From Bidens hawaiensis (taxonomy: Eukaryota > Streptophyta > Magnoliopsida > Asterales > Asteraceae): a DNA stretch of 64,000 bases. The notes beneath the pieces were generated by a model. That model saw only the letters and a list, made by a program, of their open reading frames with translations. It had not been told where the DNA came from and made no database searches. Each line of letters opens with the position of its first letter. Positions within the stretch are counted from its first letter, which is position 1. The stretch spans positions 1-64,000 of the forward strand of contig JAIQDT010009206.1 of the NCBI GenBank assembly GCA_021521415.1, read 5' to 3'. Made by a program: the position numbers and the translations under genes. Of this stretch, positions 60,409-64,000 are shown one piece after another.

Positions 60409-60599
60409 ACACCGCCCCCGGCGAAATGTGGGCGATAGGCGAAGGGACCTTTTGTCGCTGTTTGATTGAGAATAATAATAATAATAAATTAATAATTTGA
60501 CCGTTGAAACGGTCAAATTAAAAAAAATGAATTTAATTTAAACAATATATATATACATATACCCTTCTTCTCCAAACCCATATCCATTTCCTACATACA

Positions 60600-60873
60600 C
60601 ATAACCAAATTCTTCAAAAATTCAAAAAAAATAAATCCTAGAAACAACCCGAACCAACCGAAACACCCATTCCCTTCCTTCGAAACACATGTCGTGGAAC
60701 TAACCGCTCCCATTAGAGAAACCAACAAACAACACGAAAAGATTGTTGCTATGTTGAAATTGCGGGAAATGAGTAAAGAATACGAATCCCTCAAAGCGGC
60801 CGGGTTACACGAAGAGTCAGCATTATTGCAACGGCGACGAGTTGAAAAAATGCACGAATATTATGATTATTAG
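60600..60873 (+). pseudogene. C-terminal coding remnant, charged helical, possibly transposon-associated
   Basis: Frame ending at TAG 60871-60873 reads ELTAPIRETNKQHEKIVAML then KLREMSKEYESLKAAGLHEE and EKMHEYYDY. Charged, helical and without its N-terminal part. It resembles the C-termini of plant NAM-associated/SANT-like proteins often carried by PIF/Harbinger transposons, but that is an impression only. The GC-rich GGGCGATAGGCGAA (60430) and the near-complementary TTCGCAATTCGCCC (61081) could be decayed terminal repeats around it. Confidence 0.3.
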
Positions 60874-61490
60874 GTTTTTTTTTGTTATTTGTTTTTTTAA
60901 TGTTTCTTTTTTAATTATAATGTATTTTTATTAAATTATTTAATTTAATGGGTTTTTATTTGTTTAGTTTAATTATTAAAAAAATAATAATAATAAAATG
61001 GTGACGTGGCACTTGAGGGGGTTACAACACCATTACACTCCAAAAACAAATTCATACCCTTTGCTGACTGGGCGTCATGTTTCGCAATTCGCCCAATTTA
61101 TAGCCCCTCCATTACACATAGCTTTATCGAGGATTATTCTCTAGACACCGCCTCATTTATAGAGAAACCCCTCGATACGTCGCGTATAGAAACATACGTG
61201 GTGAACAAGCTATTTCCCATGAAAAGGAGCATTTAATACAAGTTATATTCCGCGTATAGGGCTATATGCGAAATATTGATTATTGTTTTTTTGGGTGGTT
61301 TAGTTATTTTATTACTAATTAAGTTAATTTAATTTAAAAAATTCATGTTAAAATAAAAGCGTCGATATCAACAATTGACTCGAATTCAAAATTCCTATGA
61401 AAAAATATAAATAAAAAGATATTTACACACACAAAAACCATTACAAAGAGTTCTTACAATTAAAACAAAATATATGAATCTCCTCTAAAC
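60874..61490. other. Intergenic, no gene recognised
   Basis: AT-rich apart from 61005-61110. No supported ORF. Confidence 0.4.
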
Positions 61491-61748
61491 AACATCATGG
61501 TTATGATGTGGTGGTGGTTGTCTATACTCCTCACAACACTAGTTAAGATGTGGTGGTGGTGGTAGTTTGTACTCCTCACCATGGAGGCGGGCATCCTCCC
61601 ACTGAACGAGCTTTTCCGCCTGACGTTGGAGCTCTATAATCTCCCACTACATGCTCTGGATCCAATCGTCAATGGCGGCATCTAAACACACAACCTGATA
61701 TGTACGCGGAACATACTGGAGCATTGGAGGTTGATATCAACAAGATAA

Positions 61749-62640
61749 TTAAACGCTAATAATTAGACAAAACAAAACAAAATTAAACGATAATGAAACG
61801 TACCCGCCTGCATGCTCCTCGTCGATATGAACCTCCGGTGCCACCAATGGTGGAGGCTCAACTAGTGGCACATGGGTGTAAGCGGCATCCCTCAACACCT
61901 GTATGAAACGGTCGTACTGGGCCCTCGAACCGCTGGACAATATGCATAGCAAAGGAGTAGGGACGGTCCAGCGTACACGGGTAGAGCGATGGGATGCAGA
62001 CCTAGTAGCTTCTCAGAGTGGCCCATGGAAATCATAGTATGCGTGATGTATGGACCACCGAGTAACGACCCTCGCTCCTGGCGTCGCATGTAAAAGGAAA
62101 AGTAGTCGACGAAGCCGCGAGAGAGGTTGCAGTACCTGCCAATCAGCAAGCACCGCAAAAATAACTGGACTTGGATGTTGCAGTGCTCGGGGCCTTGTCA
62201 ATGACCATGTACGGACGAGGCTATCAGCAAGTGCATGTACATGTACAATGGAATGAAAATTTTCAAATAAAATAATAATAAATTTATTTTATAACTATTA
62301 AAATAGTGTGCAGGTCCCAGTTGGGTGAGAGCATGGCGCTGGTACATCGACCGAACTCAATCTGGCCAATCGCAATCCACCAATGTCGGAACTCGTCGTC
62401 CGAGATCTCGTGTATGCTCACCATTTATATCGGCCCGAAAATGCGGAAAGAAACCTCATCAACACGATGATCCGTCTCCAGAACCATCCACACCTCTCCT
62501 TGTCCCTCCCCACGTGGCCTGAAACAATATTAACAGTTATTTGTATATTTGTACATAAACGGTGTTAGGTTAATCGAATTTGACAAGTTACTAGAAAGAA
62601 AATACCCTATACAGACCAGGGATACCGTCCCCGAGGCGTC
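61749..62640 (-). pseudogene. Decayed coding remnant(s), unassigned
   Basis: GC content and codon-like texture rise above the surroundings. Minus-strand fragments in different frames read GFVDYFSFYMRRQERGS near 62110, SRAQYDRFIQVLRDAAYTHV near 61920 and VWMVLETDHRVDEVSFRIFG near 62470. These look like pieces of a plant transposon or retroelement ORF (mobile-domain style), but no diagnostic motif is present, so the family stays open. Confidence 0.3.
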
Positions 62641-62644
62641 AAAC

Positions 62645-63104
62645 GTTTCCTCGCACCTCAACCATCTATAAATTCTCAACATATGATTGTTTTCTGCTTC
62701 AGTTGCATCAGTCGGAGGTGCTGGAACCTATCACGTCACACCCCAACCTACGACGTAGTGCCAGAGTGCGAACATTTGGTTCTATCATGCAATTTATTAT
62801 GACAATCACTAATTTAATTATTAAAATTCAAACCAAGTACACGATGTTTCAAACAATTAGAAAACAATCCATATGATAACGTGCAATAATCCAAAGTATG
62901 AAAAAAACAAGAATATTTGTATTTTTTATTAAACATCCTAGGGTCTTTTCTAAATGATATTCTCTTTTACTTCAAATCATATGATAATCTACAATATATA
63001 TACAAAATAGATACATTTCTCAACACGAGGTTGAGTAAGTAGTCACAAGTTTTGACACTAAATTAATATATGAGAAAAACTGCACATCAATATTGTGAGC
63101 ATCA
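62645..63104. other. Intergenic, no gene recognised
   Basis: AT-rich. Contains TCACACCCCAACCTACGACG at 62735, which resembles the start of a gypsy LTR on the opposite strand (GGGGTGTGA), but no partner was found. Confidence 0.4.
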
Positions 63105-63110
63105 GGGCAT

Positions 63111-63181
63111 CTCCAATGGTCTGGTGTGGCCACCGTATTGAATTCCAAACGAAACCCACTTGGTGGAGACCACCATTGGAG
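63111..63181. repeat. Short inverted repeat, MITE-like
   Basis: CTCCAATGGT (63111-63120) and ACCATTGGAG (63172-63181) are perfect complements, with GGCATCTCCAATGG wording common at ends of plant miniature transposons. No clear target duplication. Confidence 0.4.
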
Positions 63182-63570
63182 CTGGCCAGGTGGAAGAGAG
63201 AGAAGAAGAACGCTCCGTGAATCCAGAACGGTTTGAAGGTGTACGACATGGCCCACTTTAACAATCAAATACATACTCATATTTATTTCCATATTCCAAA
63301 TCCTTCTACTTGACTTATTAATATTTTGAAATTCAACATCAAATGCATGATTTGATGATTTGTGAAAGAGGGTGATAAGAAGAAGAAAGAAGAGAGAAGA
63401 ACAGAGATAAGGAAGAAGAGAGTTAGGTGATGTTTGTTTTTGCTTCAAACATCTTCAGGAGAGTAATGTCTGCAGGCGCGCAGACAATCAGCTGTGAAGA
63501 CAGTTTGTTTTTTTAAAAGAATAAGATCTGCAAACAGCTTATAACTTCTTAAAACAAAAGCTATTGAAAC

Positions 63571-63866
63571 ATGCTTCAAACGTCTTCATCCTCCACAACC
63601 GGTCGTCCAGCCCTTCCAACCCTAGCCACCGCCTTCGTCGCTCCTCCACTCGCCGGCAGCCATCGCCACCGCCTCTGCTCCTCCAGGTACACTCCTTCTC
63701 TTCCTCTCTCCCTTGGTTCCGGTCGCCATAACCACCGCCATACCGCCTCCTGCTCTCTCCCTTGGTTCGGTCGCCATACCGCCGCCATAACCACCATTCG
63801 ACCACCTCCGTCGACCCCCCGCTGCTTCATCATTAAACCGTTCGACCACCGCCGTTCGACCACCTC
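63571..63866. repeat. GC-rich, proline/arginine-coding low-complexity tract
   Basis: Open in several frames on both strands because of CCGCCA/CCACC-type words. A 51-bp-period repeat of CTCTCCCTTGGTTC-GGTCGCCATA occurs at about 63705 and 63756. I do not support a gene; it may be the upstream flank or 5' region of a gene outside the window. Confidence 0.6.
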
Positions 63867-63903
63867 GTTCTGGTGGTTGTGTTTTGGGCTGATTTGGTCT
63901 GCT

Positions 63904-63910
63904 TATATAA
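63904..63910 (+). promoter_or_regulatory. Candidate TATA box for a gene beyond the right edge
   Basis: TATATAA followed 40-80 bp later by a CT-rich leader (GTTTCTCTCTCAAACATC), the usual look of a plant core promoter and 5' UTR. The coding sequence would start outside the window. Confidence 0.35.
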
Positions 63911-64000
63911 ATTGAAAGAGTCGAGAAGTTTTATCGTGATTCATACAATCCGTTCAGTTTCTCTCTCAAACATCAATTTTGTTCATCTTCTGTTAATTTA

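Noticed and set aside
63571..63915. Pro/Arg/Ser-rich 114-codon open frame
   Set aside because: Several overlapping frames on both strands are open because of CCG/CCA repeats; no conserved motif.

Overview
This is a retrotransposon-dominated stretch of a flowering-plant nuclear genome. The evidence is an intron-containing UGT78-type flavonoid glycosyltransferase, AT-rich spacers, and LTR retrotransposons of the plant Sirevirus-like, Tork-like, Tekay-like and Athila/Tat-like kinds. The retroelement flavour suggests an asterid, possibly Asteraceae; that placement is recognition from memory, not a search result. No lineage name for an element was checked against a database.

Layout. 1-2.4 kb: AT-rich spacer with a decayed tandem repeat. 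2.4-4.2 kb (minus): the only recognisable host gene, a two-exon UGT78-like UDP-glycosyltransferase with a premature TGA that removes the last 38 residues. 4.3-6.7 kb: spacer with a doubtful LTR remnant. 6.7-57.2 kb: one nested retrotransposon complex. 57.2-64 kb: spacer with repeats, decayed coding scraps, a 21-base G run and, at the right edge, a possible promoter for a gene outside the window.

The nest. D is an old, broken Tekay-like Ty3/gypsy element (plus strand, internal region 6682-10168). Its 3' LTR was split twice. First insert: E (11168-39670, plus, target duplication AACTA), an Athila/Tat-like element with gag and protease but no visible reverse transcriptase. E's 5' LTR was split by A (12034-32872, minus, target duplication GTGCC), a Sirevirus-like Ty1/copia element. 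A contains C, a fragment of a Ty3/gypsy element (complete LTR, tRNA-Met primer site and the gag N-terminus, minus strand) joined in frame to A's post-pol ORF. C's LTR was split by B (16087-24254, plus, target duplication GAAGT), a Tork-like Ty1/copia element. Second insert in D's LTR: G (40207-56863, minus), a solo LTR resembling that of E, split by F (40683-56114, plus, target duplication ATGTT), a 15.4-kb Sirevirus-like Ty1/copia element. LTR-LTR identity counted by eye fits the order: E about 90%, F about 98%, A 98.8%, B 99.5%.

The most unusual signal is in the non-coding parts. Every LTR family here carries its own short, GC-rich, often palindromic motif array, mostly just upstream of its TATA box. 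A (Copia) and C (Gypsy) share the same motif (AACTTCGCC / GGCGAAGTT). F repeats a different one (CCGAGYAAGGTTT-like) in its LTRs and over about 1.4 kb between pol and its last ORF. All retroelement ORFs seen carry stops or frameshifts, so each copy probably moved with proteins supplied by relatives.
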